From Anaerolineae bacterium (GTDB lineage Bacteria; Chloroflexota; Anaerolineae; J102), in contig JALSPL010000571.1 in NCBI GenBank assembly GCA_026985975.1, positions 1-6,021 of the forward strand: DNA of 6,021 nucleotides. Reading direction: 5' to 3'. The stretch's first letter is position 1. Each line of letters begins with the position of its first letter. Below, in pieces: positions 5,991-6,021 of the stretch. The notes below the pieces were generated by a model. It was given only the letters and a program-made list of their open reading frames with translations. It did not search any database and had not been told where the DNA came from. The position numbers were made by a program, and so were the translations under genes.

Positions 5991-6021
5991 GCATCAAGTT
6001 TTTTTTCAATCCCGTCTCGCC

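Overview
The window looks like a chromosomal piece of a moderately GC-rich bacterium. It carries a complete sugar-uptake operon core, minus its binding protein, next to a divergent thioredoxin lipoprotein gene. The intergenic DNA is unusually rich in short tandem repeats, paired leader repeats and a long inverted repeat of the kind scattered through large environmental genomes. Chloroflexota is my best guess for the phylum. It rests on the flavour of the repeats and on the gene mix, and nothing in the window proves it.

Layout. Positions 1-235 are non-coding and hold two separate 8-bp tandem-repeat tracts (2-41 and 161-224), with a weak hairpin plus T-run between them. Positions 236-742 (minus strand) encode a TlpA/ResA-like thioredoxin lipoprotein. 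Positions 743-1081 are a divergent intergenic region with several small dyads (848-929) and a near-consensus sigma-70 promoter (995-1023). Positions 1082-1852 encode a DeoR-family sugar-phosphate-sensing repressor starting at GTG 1082. A 164-bp leader follows, and then the transporter genes 2017-3537 (double-NBD ATPase), 3534-4592 and 4585-5589 (two permeases), which overlap one another by 4 and 8 bp. Positions 5590-6021 have no gene. They hold a small hairpin, a second diverged copy of the 1870-1984 leader, an 87-bp inverted repeat (5842-5928) and a strong Shine-Dalgarno sequence near the edge.

How the genes work together. The two permeases and the RbsA-type ATPase form a CUT2 (ribose/rhamnose/AI-2 class) importer core. 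Permease 2 and the DeoR-type regulator best fit the rhamnose transporter RhaT-RhaP-RhaQ. The regulator would sense a phosphorylated sugar intermediate and control the operon. The substrate-binding protein and the catabolic enzymes are not in the window and are expected downstream of 6021. The lipoprotein is transcribed the other way and is probably unrelated (thiol-disulfide chemistry outside the membrane).

I found no clearly new biological system. The best leads are the duplicated leader sequence in front of the ATPase gene and, apparently, in front of the next gene, the inverted repeat lying between that leader and the window edge, and the two octamer-repeat tracts.
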